DNA of 64,000 nucleotides from Brachionus plicatilis (GCA_010279815.1 QEOQ01000316.1:1446627-1510626); one strand, 5' to 3'. Positions 45,150-57,022 are shown, counted from the first letter of the stretch. Made by a program: numbers and translations. Notes: generated by a model not told the origin, from the sequence alone.

Positions 45150-46090
45150 GCTCTTAAAAAAAAATAAAAATGATTTATTACTTATTTGTATATTTGTACC
45201 GAGCTAAAGCTACTTCAGATTAATTAAAAAATACTAAAAAATTAAAATAAAATTAAAGAAAATAAAATAAAAATAAAAAGTAAGAAAAAAATAAAGTTAA
45301 AATAATATAACTTAAAAAGAAGATAAATATTAAAATTAAAATTAGATAAATTTTGATAGAGAGTAAACGAATACATATTTTAAAAATTTTATGATTCAGG
45401 AAAAAAAGAGGAAATAGTGAGGTAGCAATTACACAATGGAGTTGGGTACTCGATGTATCTTGATTCGAAACCTTTGTTATATTCTTCCACCAGTCTAACA
45501 GTTAATGGAACAGAATGGCTTAGTCCTGTCCTAATGTATCTCTCACTCAACTCAAAAAGTCGATTTTAGACTGTTAGTAGTATTAATTTATTTGCCTCAT
45601 TATGTAATATGTTGGAGGGAGTATCATATCTTAGTTTTAGTATAGAACGAACTTCTGAATTTTGGATTACTTCTAACCTTTTGAGATTAGTTTATGAAAG
45701 ATAGTTAAGACAAGGAAAAGAATAATCTAGAATAGATCCAATCAAAGACTTATAATTTTCCTAAAGTGTTTAAGATAAGGCCCCATTTTTTATTCGACAA
45801 GATTTTTATAAGATTTAGCCTTGAATTACAACGTTCTTTAATTTCTTCTATCAATCAAATTAATTTAGAATCAAATTTAATACCTAGGAACTTATTTCTT
45901 ATAAGCTTTCGATTCTATTCGCATAAATCCTTAAATTAAACACAGAACTTTCTTTATTATTTTTAGTAAAAATCATTGAGCAAGACTTTTCAACGGAAAT
46001 CTTCATTTTACACTTGAAAAGCCTCTGATCTAATTCAACTAAGTACTTATTCATCTTACTTTCTATCTTCCCAATCAATAATTGGAGCTG
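45150..46090 (-). pseudogene. LINE copy B (reverse), 5'-truncated and decayed
   Basis: The 3' terminus (complement of TCTGAAGTAGCTTTAGCTCGG) lies at 45188-45216. The body matches the RT C-terminal half of LINE copy C on the minus strand, with multiple stops; a readable piece is KIESKMNKYLVELDQRLFK and KMKISVEKSCSMIF (45899-46060). It breaks off inside the RT domain. Confidence 0.8.
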
Positions 46091-46113
46091 ACCAAAAAGA
46101 CAATGATGACAAT

Positions 46114-46533
46114 ATGATGCCAAAAACGCCTGGATATCAGCCAACAAATTTCAATGACGTAATATCCCAAATTAGCACACAAGACCTTAAGACTCCAGTT
46201 TTAGAAGACACTTTGGTAAGTCGTTTAAACGATTTTCTACCACTATGTCAGTCACCTGTCAATGTACGCTCAAATGATCAGAATGAGACTGAAACTTTTT
46301 TCCAAACCAAAAATCAACTCAAGAGATTTTCCGAATCTGATCCAAATGAAAAAGAGTTCACAGAAAAAGAATCAAAGAAACCATTAGTTGTCTTGGAAAA
46401 TGAAAACGACAATACCTTCGAGTCTGAATCAAACAGTTCGACAACTGAATGTTCAATTCAAGTAGATCAATCATCTAACGAAGATGGTCAGCAAACTGCC
46501 AGTCAAAACAGCATTGAAGAAAATTTAGAATGA
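46114..46533 (+). CDS. LINE ORF1, 139 aa
   Basis: Short acidic ORF rich in Ser, Thr, Asn and Gln (DLKTPVLEDTLVSRLNDF; SESNSSTTECSIQVDQSS). No CCHC knuckle or RRM is visible, unlike many LINE ORF1 proteins. A decayed relative at about 51880-52190 keeps the LKTPVLED segment, which supports it as a real ORF. Its stop overlaps the ORF2 start as ATGA (46530-46533). Confidence 0.7.
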   Translation: MMPKTPGYQPTNFNDVISQISTQDLKTPVLEDTLVSRLNDFLPLCQSPVNVRSNDQNETETFFQTKNQLKRFSESDPNEKEFTEKESKKPLVVLENENDNTFESESNSSTTECSIQVDQSSNEDGQQTASQNSIEENLE

Positions 46534-49346
46534 ACAAGAAGACAAATCAATCAACTTTAAGAGCAAAACCTCTTAATAAAACAAGGTTAGTAATTACACA
46601 CTGGAATTGTCTTCATTTACCTAGTAGGGTTCATCTCTTAGCCAATTTTTTAGCTCAAAAATGTCCCGACATTGTTTTGCTCAATGAATTAAAGATAGAT
46701 TTAAGTGAGGCAAATATTTATCTTGATTTTCACAATTATCAGTTCATAACAAAACCACGCAACAAGTTTGGAGGAGGAGTAGCTATTTTAATTAAAGAAG
46801 GAATTGAATTTATACAAGATTTTTCTTATGAGGAATTCAATTCCGAACTCCTTTGTATAAAAATGAACTTAGGAAAGAATAGTGAATTGTTTGTATTTAG
46901 TCTTTATAATCCACCCAATGTGCTTCTGAACTTTGAGTTTTTTAAAACAGTTAATAAAAAGTGTAGGAACTACATTTTAGGTGGGGATCTAAACGCTAGA
47001 ACAAAGCAAATAGGCTGCGTTGGGGAAAATGAAAATGGCATAATGTTGGAAAGAATAATCAATGAGTTAGACTTTTCAGTAATCAATGATAAGCGTCCTA
47101 CTTTCAATATTTTTAATAAGAATTACTTTGAAATTCTTGACCTTTTTTTAGTTTCATCTTCTTTAATTGACAAAATTACCGACTTTAGTGTCTTAAATAG
47201 TCAAGACATGACTAGTGACCATTTTCCAATCGAAGCATCGATTTCTATGGGCTATCAATTAGAAAATAAATCAGCAGCTAAAAGGTTTAACTATAAGAAA
47301 GCAAACTGGCAATTATTCAGTGAGATTTTAAATTCTCAAATAGTGAATATCACTGAAAGTTCCCTCACAATAGACCAACTAAATGATAAAATTACAGAAA
47401 AAATTATTTCTGCTTCACATAAAAGCATTCCATATCTTTCTCAGAAAATCTACAAAACGAGTCTTCCACCGAACATTGTTAATTTGATCAAAGAACGTAG
47501 GAAAGTAAGAAGAAACTTCCAGAAAACTCGCTGTCAAAAGCTAAAGCAAAAATTTAATCAACTTACATCTGAGTTAAAGGCCTCTTTAAAAAAATTCTGG
47601 AATCAAAATTGGTTTGATTTTATTGAGAAGATGGGAAAAAACCCACTGACAAGTAGACCTTTTTGGAAAAAAATAAATAAATTTAGAACAAAAAAAGGAT
47701 CAAATTTAATTCCTAATTTGATTTTAAATGAAAATGAATTCAAAACTAATGAAGAAAAGGGAAAATGCTTCGGAGAACTCTTATCTTCAATATTTAGTCC
47801 TAATTCTGATTTAATTAATTCCGAGAAAGATATCGAAATACTAGATTCTAACTCTGATTTCTTTAGAAATTATAACCAGTCTAATTTTAATGATCCAATT
47901 TGCTTAAATGAATTAATTATGGCTTTAAAAAGATTAAAAAATGAAGCGGCATCAGGACCTGACCAAATTCATAATTTAATGTTAAAAAACTTACCTAGAA
48001 ACTCATTAATAGAAATCATAGAACTTTTTAATATATCTCTTCGAGAAGGTAGAGTCCCTAAAGCGTGGAAAACATCGAACATTACTATGATTCAAAAAAA
48101 AGCCTCTTCTTTACAAGATCCTTTAAATTATAGACCAATTAGTATAACGAGTTGATTAGGAAAGCTACTGGAACGCATAGTATATTCAAGATTATACAAT
48201 TTTTTGGAACAAAATTCACTCCTTATCCAGGAGCAATCTGGATTTAGGAAACACCGGCGAACAGCAGATAATCTTTTCTTTTTAATTCAAAAAATTGTGG
48301 AATCATTTAATAGAAAAAAAAGAGTTAGCGGCCTTTTTTTTGACATTTCTAAAGCCTTTGATAGGATTTGGCATGAAGGTTTACTTTTTAAATTGATTAA
48401 AATAAATCCACCTCATTACTTGACTAACTGGATTAGATCCTTTTTAGACTCCAGGACATTTAAGGTAAATGTGAATGACCATCTGAGCGAAGAATATCAA
48501 ATAACTGCAGGTGTTCCTCAAGGCTCAGTAATTAGTCCTCTTTTATTTAGTATATATATTAATGACATCCCCAAAAGAAACAAAACAAATAATGAATACT
48601 CTCTGCTTTTCGCAGATGATCTAGTAACATTCTTCATTTATAACAAAAAGGGGAACCTAGAAAATAAGATTAATAAATACCTCAAAGAACTAGAACAATG
48701 GCTTTTTAAATGGAAAATGAAGATATCAGTTGAAAAGTCGTGTTCAGTAGTCTTTTCCAGGTACAAAAAAGAGAGTGATAATCTAAACTTAAAAATTTAT
48801 GGAAACAGAATAGTGAGCCAAAAAGAAATCAAATTTCTTGGTATTAAATTTGATTCTAAGTTAAATTTTAATATACTGGTAGACGAAATTAAAGAACGCT
48901 GCAATAATAGGCTAAATATTATTAAGATATTGTCAAACAAAAAATGGGGTCTTAATCAAAACACACTAGGAAATCTTTATAAATCCTTAGTCGGATCAAT
49001 TTTAGATTATTCTTTTCCTTGCTTAAATTCATTTTCAGAAAATAATATCAAAAAACTGCAAGCAATTCAGAATACAGCAGTCAGATCTATTCTTAAGTTA
49101 AAATATGATACTCCCTCCAACATCGTGCATCATGAGGCTTTTAATAAACTAAAATTACTAACAGTCTCGAATCGGCTTTTTGAATTGAGTGAGAGATATG
49201 TTGGGACAGGACTGAGTCATTCTATTCCATTGGTTGAAAGACTGGTGAAGGAATACAAAGAAGGTTTCGAATCAAGATATATTGAATACCCAACTCCATT
49301 GTGTAATTGCTACCTTACTATTTCTTCTTTTTTTCCTGAAACTTGA
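46530..49346 (+). pseudogene. LINE ORF2 (endonuclease-RT) with one nonsense codon
   Basis: 939-codon frame from ATG 46530. The APE endonuclease shows THWNCLHL, LLNELKI, GGDLNART and SDHFPIEA; the RT shows GPDQIHNLML, RPISITS, QSGFRKHRRTADNL, LFFDISKAFDRIWHEGLL, AGVPQGSVISPLLFSIYIND and the catalytic LLFADDLV. The C-terminus has QAIQNTAVRSILKLKYD. The only visible lesion is an in-frame TGA at 48153-48155 (codon 542) where the related copy at the window end has TGT (TSCLGK). Otherwise open, so inactivation is recent. Confidence 0.93.
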
Positions 49347-49610
49347 TCTATTTAAACATATGCAACATGTAACAATCTATTCCTATTTATGTCTTTTCAA
49401 CTTTCATTTTTTTAGCTTATTTACTTTATTTCGATTCTTTTTTTTTATCTCATTTTATTAACTTTAATTTTATTTTTATTTTATTTTATTTTTATTTTAT
49501 TTTTATTTTTATTTTTATTTTATTTTTATTTTATTTTTTTTATTATTTTTTTTTAACTTATTCTGAAGGAGCTCTAGCTCGGTACAGAAAACAAATAAAA
49601 TAATAAATAT

Positions 49611-49954
49611 TTCCATTTTTTTTTATAAATAAAAAAAGTGACAAGATATTCTGCAAAGAGAATTGAATATTCTTTATTAGATTTATTTCTTTTAGGAATA
49701 TCATTAATAAATTGTTAGCGGCTAAATGAACTTGTTAGTTCGTAGCTAACTTTACACTTCTTAGTTATGATTCCCTAGTTATTATTTATATTCACTACTG
49801 TAATTGGTGGCTTAGAAATATAATACTAAAGTATGTCTATAAAAGAAGACTTTATTTTGGTATTGTTGTGCGGAACTTTAGAGTTATAATAAAGAGTTTT
49901 AAAACATATTCTTTTGTTTTCATTCTTTACAATGAATCCTGATAGGCAAGTTAG
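49611..49954. other. AT-rich spacer
   Basis: About 340 bp between LINE copies C and D. Nothing recognisable. Confidence 0.5.
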
Positions 49955-51790
49955 CCTACAACAAAATATACTAAATAATAAAGGACTAATAACTGATCCT
50001 TGAGGAACGCCAGCAGATATTTTGAATTCTTCACTTTTGTGATCATTTATATTTACTTTAAATTTTTATACAGCTAAGAAATGATTTAATCCAATAAATT
50101 AAGTAGGCATGTACATTTATCATTATCAGCTTCTAAATTAAACCTTCATGCCAGACTTTGTCGAAAGCTTTAGAAATGTTAAAAAATAAACAACATACTT
50201 TTTTCTTTCTATTAAAAGATACGACATTTTTTTGGATAAGAAAACTAAATTATCTGTGGTTCTTTGATGTTTCCTAAAACCAGATTGTTCCTAAATTAGC
50301 AAAGAATTTTTTTCCAAGAAATCATATAACCTTGAAGAAAATAATACGTTCAAGCAGTTTACCCAGACAGCTTGTAATTCTTATTGGTCGATAATTAGAT
50401 GGGTCTTGTTTAGGAGAAGATTTCTAAGGTATCAGTGTGATATTGGCACTTTTCCAAGCTTTAGGAACTGTACCTTCTTGGAGACTAAGATTAAAAAGAT
50501 TTATTATTTCTTTTAACAAATTTAAAGGGAGGTTTTTTAACATTAAATTGTGGATAAGGTCAGGTCTGCAAGTTACTTCTCCCTTTAACCTTTTTAATGC
50601 CATAATCATTTCATTAAGGCTAATCGGTTCGTTGAACATTTGCTGACTATTATTCTTAAAGTATTTTAAATTAAAATGAGTTGTTTCTGTATCTTTTTCA
50701 GTGTTTTCGAGGTCAGAATTAAGACTGAATGTTGAGGATAATATTTTTCCTAATAATTTCCCTTTTCCCTCGTCTGTCTTGAAATCTTGGTTGTTCAGAG
50801 TTAAAGTCGGGATTAAATTTGATCCTTTTTTTAGGATTAAACTCTTTCCTTTTTTCCAGAATGGCCTACTTGAAAGAGTTTTTCCCCATCTTTTTGATAA
50901 AATCAAACCAATTTTGATTCCAAAATTTTTTTCAGGCTAATTTTAATTTCCAATGTTAAATGATTTTATCTTTGTTTTGTCATTTGACAACGATTTTTTT
51001 GAAAATATCTTCTTATTTTCATACATTCTTTAATCAAATCTACAATATAAGGAGGTAGACTGCTCTTGAAAAAATTTTGAGACTGAAATGGTATACTTTT
51101 TTGTGCAGCTGTCAATATTTTTTGATAATTTTTTCGTTTTGTTCGTCAATCGTCCCTGCAGAAGCCACTAAGAATTGTCTGGGACATTTAAAACATCACG
51201 AAATAAATGCCAATTTGCTTTTTTATAATTTAACTTCTTTTATAGGGATTTCACAGTTATTAAGTAATCGAAAGCTATGGAAGTTTCGATTGGAAAATGG
51301 TCACTTATCATATCCTGATTACTGAGAACTCGAAACTCATTTATTTTATTTATTACTGAGGATGAGACTAAAAACAAATAAAGAATTTCAAAATATTCTC
51401 TATTAAAGATATTAAAAGTAGGGGTTTTATCATTGATTACAGAAAAATCTAATTCATTAATTATCTTTTCCAAATTAATTCCATTTTGATTTTCTCCTTG
51501 ACAGCCTAGTTATTTTGTCCGAGCGTTAAGATCACCACCAAGAATAAAGTTTTTATATTTCCAATTTATTTTTCAAAAAGATCAAAATTAGAGTACATTA
51601 GGTGGGTTATATTGGCTAAACACATAAAATTGATCGTTTTTTCTATAATTTAGCTTAATTGAGAGAATTTTTGAAGGAAACTCCTCATATGAAAAGTCTT
51701 GAATAAATTCTATGCCTTCCTTAACTAAAATAGCTACTCCTCCTCCATATTTATTACGTGGTTTAGCAATTGAAATCTAATTTTTAAAAT
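49955..51790 (-). pseudogene. LINE copy D (reverse), decayed
   Basis: Minus-strand relative of LINE C lacking its 3' end. Readable pieces are 50424-50906 (SRPFWKKGKS, MIMALKRLKGEV, LIHNLMLKNLPL, GTVPKAWKSANITLIP) and 51240-51473 (IINELDFSVINDKTPTFNIF, SDHFPIETS). Many frameshifts and stops. A stretch at 51591-51720 (endonuclease start) is mirrored at 52315-52430. Confidence 0.85.
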
Positions 51791-51859
51791 CAAAATAAAT
51801 ATTAGATTCTATTAATCAATTTTTATTTTGTTTAGTAATACTATATCAAATGACCAAGA

Positions 51860-52440
51860 TTAAATAGAATTACTTCTCTCAAGTGCTCGAATTTTAAAAA
51901 CTCCAGTTCTAGAGGACCACTTAAATACTCTACAAATTCCAGTACCACCTCATGTCCTCACATCTTTTCAAAATGTTCAGAAATATAGAAAAAAGTATTT
52001 TCAGTATGTTCAAACTAGTAACCAAATCAAAAGACAATCTGAAACAGAACAAGAAGAAAACGATCCAAAAAAGCAGTATAGACAATTTCGACGGAACACC
52101 ATGCAGAACAAAGTACAAATCCAGAAAGCAAATTCTCAATGAAAACATACGCAGTTACTCAACAACCAGCTAGACCTTACAAGTTTGAAGAAAATTCAGA
52201 ATGAATATTTCTAATTGTAAAAAAAACAATCTTTAAAAAAAGGTTAGTAATTATACATTGAAATTGTGCTCATCTCCCTTGTAAGGTTCAACTGTTAGAA
52301 ACTTTTTTGGCTCAGAAAATTTATTCAAGACTTTTCATATGAGGAGTTTCCTTCAAAAATTCTCTCAATTAAGCTAAATTATGGAAAAAACGATCAATTT
52401 TATGTGTTAAGCCTATATAACCCACCTTTTTTCTTGTTTT
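51860..52440 (+). pseudogene. LINE copy E fragment (ORF1/ORF2 start)
   Basis: Plus-strand remains of ORF1 (CTCCAGTTCTAGAGGACCAC at about 51901) and of the ORF2 start (ATTATACATTGAAATTGTGC at about 52251, then the endonuclease block at 52320-52430). With copy D it forms an inverted pair. Confidence 0.7.
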
Positions 52441-52451
52441 TCTACTTTTTT

Positions 52452-53068
52452 TATTTTGAAATGTATACAATTTCATTTTTACATTTTCAAATTTTTATTT
52501 TCTAATATTTTTGTGCAATATTTCAGAAAATTAAAAGAAAAATCAGAATGAAAGTCCAAAATAAAAATTTTCTAAGTATTGCAAAAAACAATAAGCTTCA
52601 GCAGTGTATAGCCGTAGGGCAAAGTCTGAAGGCTTCATTATAGCAGCTCAAGCGAATTTATTAATATATTTTTATTTTTTTTTTATTAAATAATAGTCAA
52701 ATATTCCATTAAAAATTTTAATATATATCTTTAAGAATAGATAATAAAAAATATAAAACATATATTTTTGGTTTTGTTTGTATTTCGTATGGAGTGAGCC
52801 GGTTCCAATTTTCCATAACTTGTCCAAATTAAAATTCTTTCTTTGACAAATTATTGTAAATTGTGTGACCAATCTTTTCTTTTTTATTTGAATGCGAATG
52901 TCTAGGAAAGTTACTTGAACATATTATTTACACTAGAAATATATAATTTTCTGAGAATTATTTATTCAAGTATATAATTGTTTGTATACTAGAATAGAAT
53001 TGATATTTTAAAATAAAAATTTGAAAATGTAAAAATGAAAAATTATATACATTTCAAAATAAAAGTTT
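52452..53068. mobile_element. TIR/MITE insertion between LINE fragments
   Basis: TATTTTGAAATGTATACAAT at 52452 and ATATACATTTCAAAATAAAA at 53049 are inverted copies that extend inward for about 55 bp. The interior is AT-rich and non-coding. It separates LINE E (left) from the LINE 3' part on the right. Confidence 0.7.
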
Positions 53069-53074
53069 TTCAAA

Positions 53075-53550
53075 ATTCAGCATCGATCAGTTCGTTCTAA
53101 TTTTGAAGCTGAAATATGATACTCCCTCCAATGTTATGCACCAAGAGGTCTTCAATAAACTTAAACTACTAGCACTATCAAATCGACTTTTTGAGTTAAA
53201 TGAGAGATATTTCAGGGCAGCATTGAGTCATGTTGTTCCATCGGTCGTCCTACTGGTGGAAGAATATAGAGAAGGTTTCGAATCAAGATATATCCAATGA
53301 CCAACTCCATTGTGAAGTTGCTCCCTAATAATTTCTTCTTTTTATCCTGAACAATCAAATGTTTAAACATGTCTAACCTCTAGCTATTTCAATAAATCGT
53401 TTTTAATTTTCTTTTTATTATTTAGACTAATTTATCCTTTTTTATTTTATTATTTCTTATTTAACTTTATTTTAATAATTTTTTTTTAATATTTTTATTA
53501 TGACGGAGCATTAGCTCAGTACAGATAAAAAATAAATAAAATTAGCAAGT
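53075..53550 (+). pseudogene. LINE 3' fragment (copy F)
   Basis: Encodes LKYDTPSNVMHQEVFNKLKL, ALSNRLFELNERYF and EYREGFESRYIQ, matching the ORF2 C-terminus of copy C. A 3' UTR and the terminal ACGGAGCATTAGCTCAGTAC hairpin at about 53503 follow. It may be the 3' part of copy E. Confidence 0.85.
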
Positions 53551-53758
53551 TTAATTTAGCAATTAATCTATTAAAATTAGCAGTAAAAAATCAATTTTTA
53601 GCAAGTTTTGTGCTAAAAAAATTAAAAATCTAACATTGCTGACAAATATTCCCTATAATTTATAAAATTTTCTTTTCAATAAATCTAAAAAAATTTATTT
53701 TACCTCATGTTTAGGGCGCTCATAAATAAGGCGCTCGTAAATTGAAGAAAAAAAAGGA

Positions 53759-54453
53759 GTCAGGATTCTTTTACTCTATCCTAAATATTCTAGTTTGAAT
53801 AAAAGTAACCTTTTCAGACCCAAAAAAATATTGGGTCTATAAAAGTTACTCTTATTCTACCTAGAATATTATTCCCTAAAAAAATGCTAAAAAAAGGAAA
53901 AATCACTCGGAGTGATTTTACATTACAAAAATAAAACTGAATAAATCTAAACATTTTTTTGCAACAATGTTTGCAGCTAAGCTATGATTGCAAAAAATTG
54001 AATTGAACAAATTAAAGATCAGAATTAGATGACGAAATCGACGATGATGATGATAGTGATACCACAGATTCCGACGAAGAAGCGACTGCCCCTTTACTAA
54101 GAATTGGAACAACTTTAGAGATAGTTGAAATTGATGATGTTGTAACTCAAAAAGGTAAAAAGGAAACATGTAAAATATGCAATAAAGAGTTTGTTAGATT
54201 AAAGACACATATGACTAGAATTCATAAAAATAATGTATAAAATCTGATGAAATAACAACAATTAATTGATGTAATAAAATAATTGATAATTTGAATAAAA
54301 TATTTTGTATTAAATTACTTTTTTAGCATTTTTTAGGGAATAATATTCTAGGGAGAATAAAATTAACCTTTTCAGACCCAAAAAAATATTGGGTCTATAA
54401 TAGTTACTTTTATTCTACCTAGAATATTTAGGATAGAGTAAAAAGGATAGCAC
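53759..54453. mobile_element. TIR element with arms of about 130 bp and a zinc-finger ORF
   Basis: Arms 53763-53895 and 54320-54450 are inverted repeats that include TTTTACTCTATCCTAAATAT, a self-palindrome around ACCCAAAAAAATATTGGGT, and TAGAATATTATTCCCTAAAA. About 695 bp. The interior carries the C2H2 ORF at 54016-54240 and no transposase. Confidence 0.8.
54016..54240 (+). CDS. Acidic ORF with one C2H2 zinc finger, inside the TIR element
   Basis: Open frame of 74 codons with an acidic start (DDEIDDDDDSDTTDSDEE), then LLRIGTTLEIVEIDDVV and a C2H2-like finger CKICNKEFVRLKTHMTRIH (C-x2-C, H-x4-H). There is no ATG at its start, so an upstream exon is needed or the ORF is truncated. The finger linkage resembles BED/C2H2 fingers of transposon proteins. 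Confidence 0.5.
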   Translation, partial: RSELDDEIDDDDDSDTTDSDEEATAPLLRIGTTLEIVEIDDVVTQKGKKETCKICNKEFVRLKTHMTRIHKNNV

Positions 54454-55165
54454 CCAAAAAGAGAGATCGAATAGGGTTAGGTTCAAATTAACATTATTTG
54501 GAAAAAGAATTTAAAAAGTGAATAGAACAAATTAAATGGACAGAAAAAACATTAACCAAAATAGCTTTTCAATGGGAGACTTAAGTTTAATAATTTAATT
54601 TATTTTTATTTGATTAATGTGGGTACATGGCTGAGAAGTCTTGATAATTATCTGTCACTTGGGCATCATATAATAAACTATCCAATTTAAAGGATTTTAA
54701 GCATAAAACTGTGAACCATAGTGTCCATTTTATTGACCCTGAAACAGGTTTAATTTTTTTATTGTTTATTTTTAAAAAAAATTGATTTTTTTTTAAATTT
54801 AAAGGTGCATGCACCAACCGATTTGAATCGTTGTCGAATTCATGCAAACAAAAATTTAAAGAAATTCGTGGATGTAAGCGATTTTATATTTATATTCAAT
54901 CTTATGTCGACGAATTTCTTTGGAGATTTAACAATAATATTTCAAATGACAGAGTGGCCAGCTATAAATTAATTTTGGAAGAAAATTCGCCGTTATATAA
55001 ACCCGGCACTTTGTAATTATAGAAATAACTTTCAAAAAGTTTTTGTTTTTTACAAATATATTTCAGATCCTCAGAATTTGAAAAGTATCTGTTAGATAAA
55101 ATGCCGGATTATGATGCATATGACCCAGATTTGACTGAGCTTAAAATGAATGATGAAATAACTTC

Positions 55166-57022
55166 GGCTGGCAGACCTATCCGACAAAGTCACTTCCGAC
55201 AAGTCACTTCCTACAAGTCATTTCCGACAAATCACGATCCGACAATTTTTTTTTTTACAATTGATTAAAAAGGTTTTAGTATAATAAAAATTTTATTGGT
55301 TGATTAAAAAAAGAAGTAATAAAAATAACTAAATTTGTATTATGATGTTAATTATGAATAAAATCGAAATAGTTGCCTATACTATTAAGATATTGAATGT
55401 GATCGGAATCGTTGTATTTTTCGACAATTCGTTTGATTCTTTGATCACGAATGCGTTGATTCTCTCTTTGGGCGTTCGGTACGCCATTATCGATGTGATT
55501 TAGATCACGTTCCACTTTATCTTGTACTTCAACCAAATGCTGAATAAAAACTGGTGTTTGAGGGTGAGAAATTGCTACTCTCTTATTGAAAACACGATGC
55601 CAAGCTTCTAAGCAATTAATAGTTCTCGATGAATCGGATAGAACATTGTCGTACATGTTCCAGACATTGATAGCAAATAATGGTTCTTTACGGTCCTTTT
55701 TTCTCCGTCGACGACCTGCGCCTTCCTGAGGAACAACTTCTCCGATGTAGTTGGTCTCAAAATAGTCATAAAGTGGGTCTAATTTGGAAGGGATATCTTT
55801 CTCGATTAATTCAAAAACATTGACTACGTCGATCACTGGTACAAAAGCAATGGCAAACAAATATTTCATATGCTTTTTGCAGTCGACATTGAATTGTTGA
55901 GTTGATTCTTCATTTGAAACTGGAGCTTTATATAGACTAGAGAGACCAAGTAACTGAATATGCTTCCATATATTTTGCGTAAGATGAAATAAACACGCTT
56001 TTATATTTGATTGTTTGAAAACCGAACGTCCAGCATTCATTGCACCTTTTTCAAAATCAGTCATAATCGTCCTTGGTTTAAGATCTGGTTTAATTTCTAA
56101 AAGTTTTTCGTAAACCCTGGTATATGATAGCTCTGACTTGTCTTCTAGTAAGCAAAAAACTAATGGAAAAGATTTATTAGTAGTTTTGGCATGTATATTC
56201 CAGGATTGGGTGAATAAAAGTGGAGCTGTCCTTAAAGTACCATCTGCAAACCAGTCCAGCGATTCCGATAGTTCTTGAAGACTATTGTCTGTGGCAAAGA
56301 TAATAATACGGGCCTCTTCTTCTTGTTCGTCATCATGAGAATCCCACAAAAGAAATCGGTGTACACGTGCTGAAAATTTTAAATCTTGCGGGATCCGTAG
56401 ACCAATTAAAAGCTCGGGATCCGTGGTATAAATGGAATTCTTTTTCCTATTTCTATTGATTGTTCTTGTCAGTGCGCTGTCGGTCGGCATTAAAGACAAT
56501 ATTTCTAATGGAAGTCCTCGAGTTTCTGTATTTACAATTGTCGATGGAGCACTACGTGAATTGGATGCTGATTCCTTTATATTAGAAGATATAATAGCGG
56601 CTCTGATGCAATTTTCATTGCCTATTTGGTGACCAAAATGGGTATTTGGTTGTTTGATGATAGTGTTTTCATATGTTTTTATGGTTGCTAAGCAACCAGA
56701 AGATTCGTTTTCACAACAAATCCAAGATTTATATCCTGTTATCTTCGATTCATATTTAAATCGATACTTTTCACCTAAGTAACCAATACAAAGTTTCCCT
56801 TTAGTGGTTTTAAACTCAAAAAAAGTATTATCTTGACTTTGAGACATGAAATGAATTTGGTGACAATACTATTATTTATTTTGTTTATTTATTTATTTAC
56901 TATTTTTTTGGACAATTTTAAAATGACATTACTTAAAAGAGAACTGTCGGAAGTGACTTGTCGGAAGTGACTTGTCGGAAGTGACTTGTCGGAAGTGACT
57001 TTTTCGGATAGGTCTGACTACC
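55166..57022 (-). mobile_element. Intact MULE 2, with 9-bp target duplication
   Basis: AATAACTTC flanks the element at 55157-55165 and 57023-57031. The outer TIRs are GGCTGGCAGACCTATCCGA and its counterpart ending TCGGATAGGTCTGACTACC. Inside them are tandem 14-15 bp units of GTCACTTCCGACAA (three on the left, four on the right, inverted). It encloses one full transposase ORF on the minus strand. Confidence 0.92.
55348..56847 (-). CDS. MULE transposase (FLYWCH plus MULE domain)
   Basis: Single-exon ORF of 499 aa. The FLYWCH-like N-terminus (WICCENESSGCLATIKTY with a downstream H..H) and the DDE core are complete: FADGTLRTAP, TDFEKGAMNAG, ACLFHLTQNIWKH and NCLEAWHRVF supply D, D, the C..H pair and E. 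A basic patch RRRRKKDRK precedes the final catalytic segment. Same layout as MULE 1 but clearly diverged from it. No lesion visible, so possibly active. Confidence 0.93.
   Translation of the reverse strand: MSQSQDNTFFEFKTTKGKLCIGYLGEKYRFKYESKITGYKSWICCENESSGCLATIKTYENTIIKQPNTHFGHQIGNENCIRAAIISSNIKESASNSRSAPSTIVNTETRGLPLEILSLMPTDSALTRTINRNRKKNSIYTTDPELLIGLRIPQDLKFSARVHRFLLWDSHDDEQEEEARIIIFATDNSLQELSESLDWFADGTLRTAPLLFTQSWNIHAKTTNKSFPLVFCLLEDKSELSYTRVYEKLLEIKPDLKPRTIMTDFEKGAMNAGRSVFKQSNIKACLFHLTQNIWKHIQLLGLSSLYKAPVSNEESTQQFNVDCKKHMKYLFAIAFVPVIDVVNVFELIEKDIPSKLDPLYDYFETNYIGEVVPQEGAGRRRRKKDRKEPLFAINVWNMYDNVLSDSSRTINCLEAWHRVFNKRVAISHPQTPVFIQHLVEVQDKVERDLNHIDNGVPNAQRENQRIRDQRIKRIVEKYNDSDHIQYLNSIGNYFDFIHN

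Larger units (their letters stand above)
46090..49610 (+). mobile_element. LINE copy C, nearly full length
   Basis: Non-LTR retrotransposon with an ORF1, an APE-type endonuclease/RT ORF2, a 3' UTR rich in TTTTA runs (49440-49555) and the 3' terminal hairpin CTGAAGGAGCTCTAGCTCGG at 49562. The exact 5' end is uncertain, close to 46090. Jockey/CR1-like by domain layout. Decayed relatives surround it at 42.0, 45.2, 50.0, 51.9, 53.1 and 63.8 kb. Confidence 0.9.
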
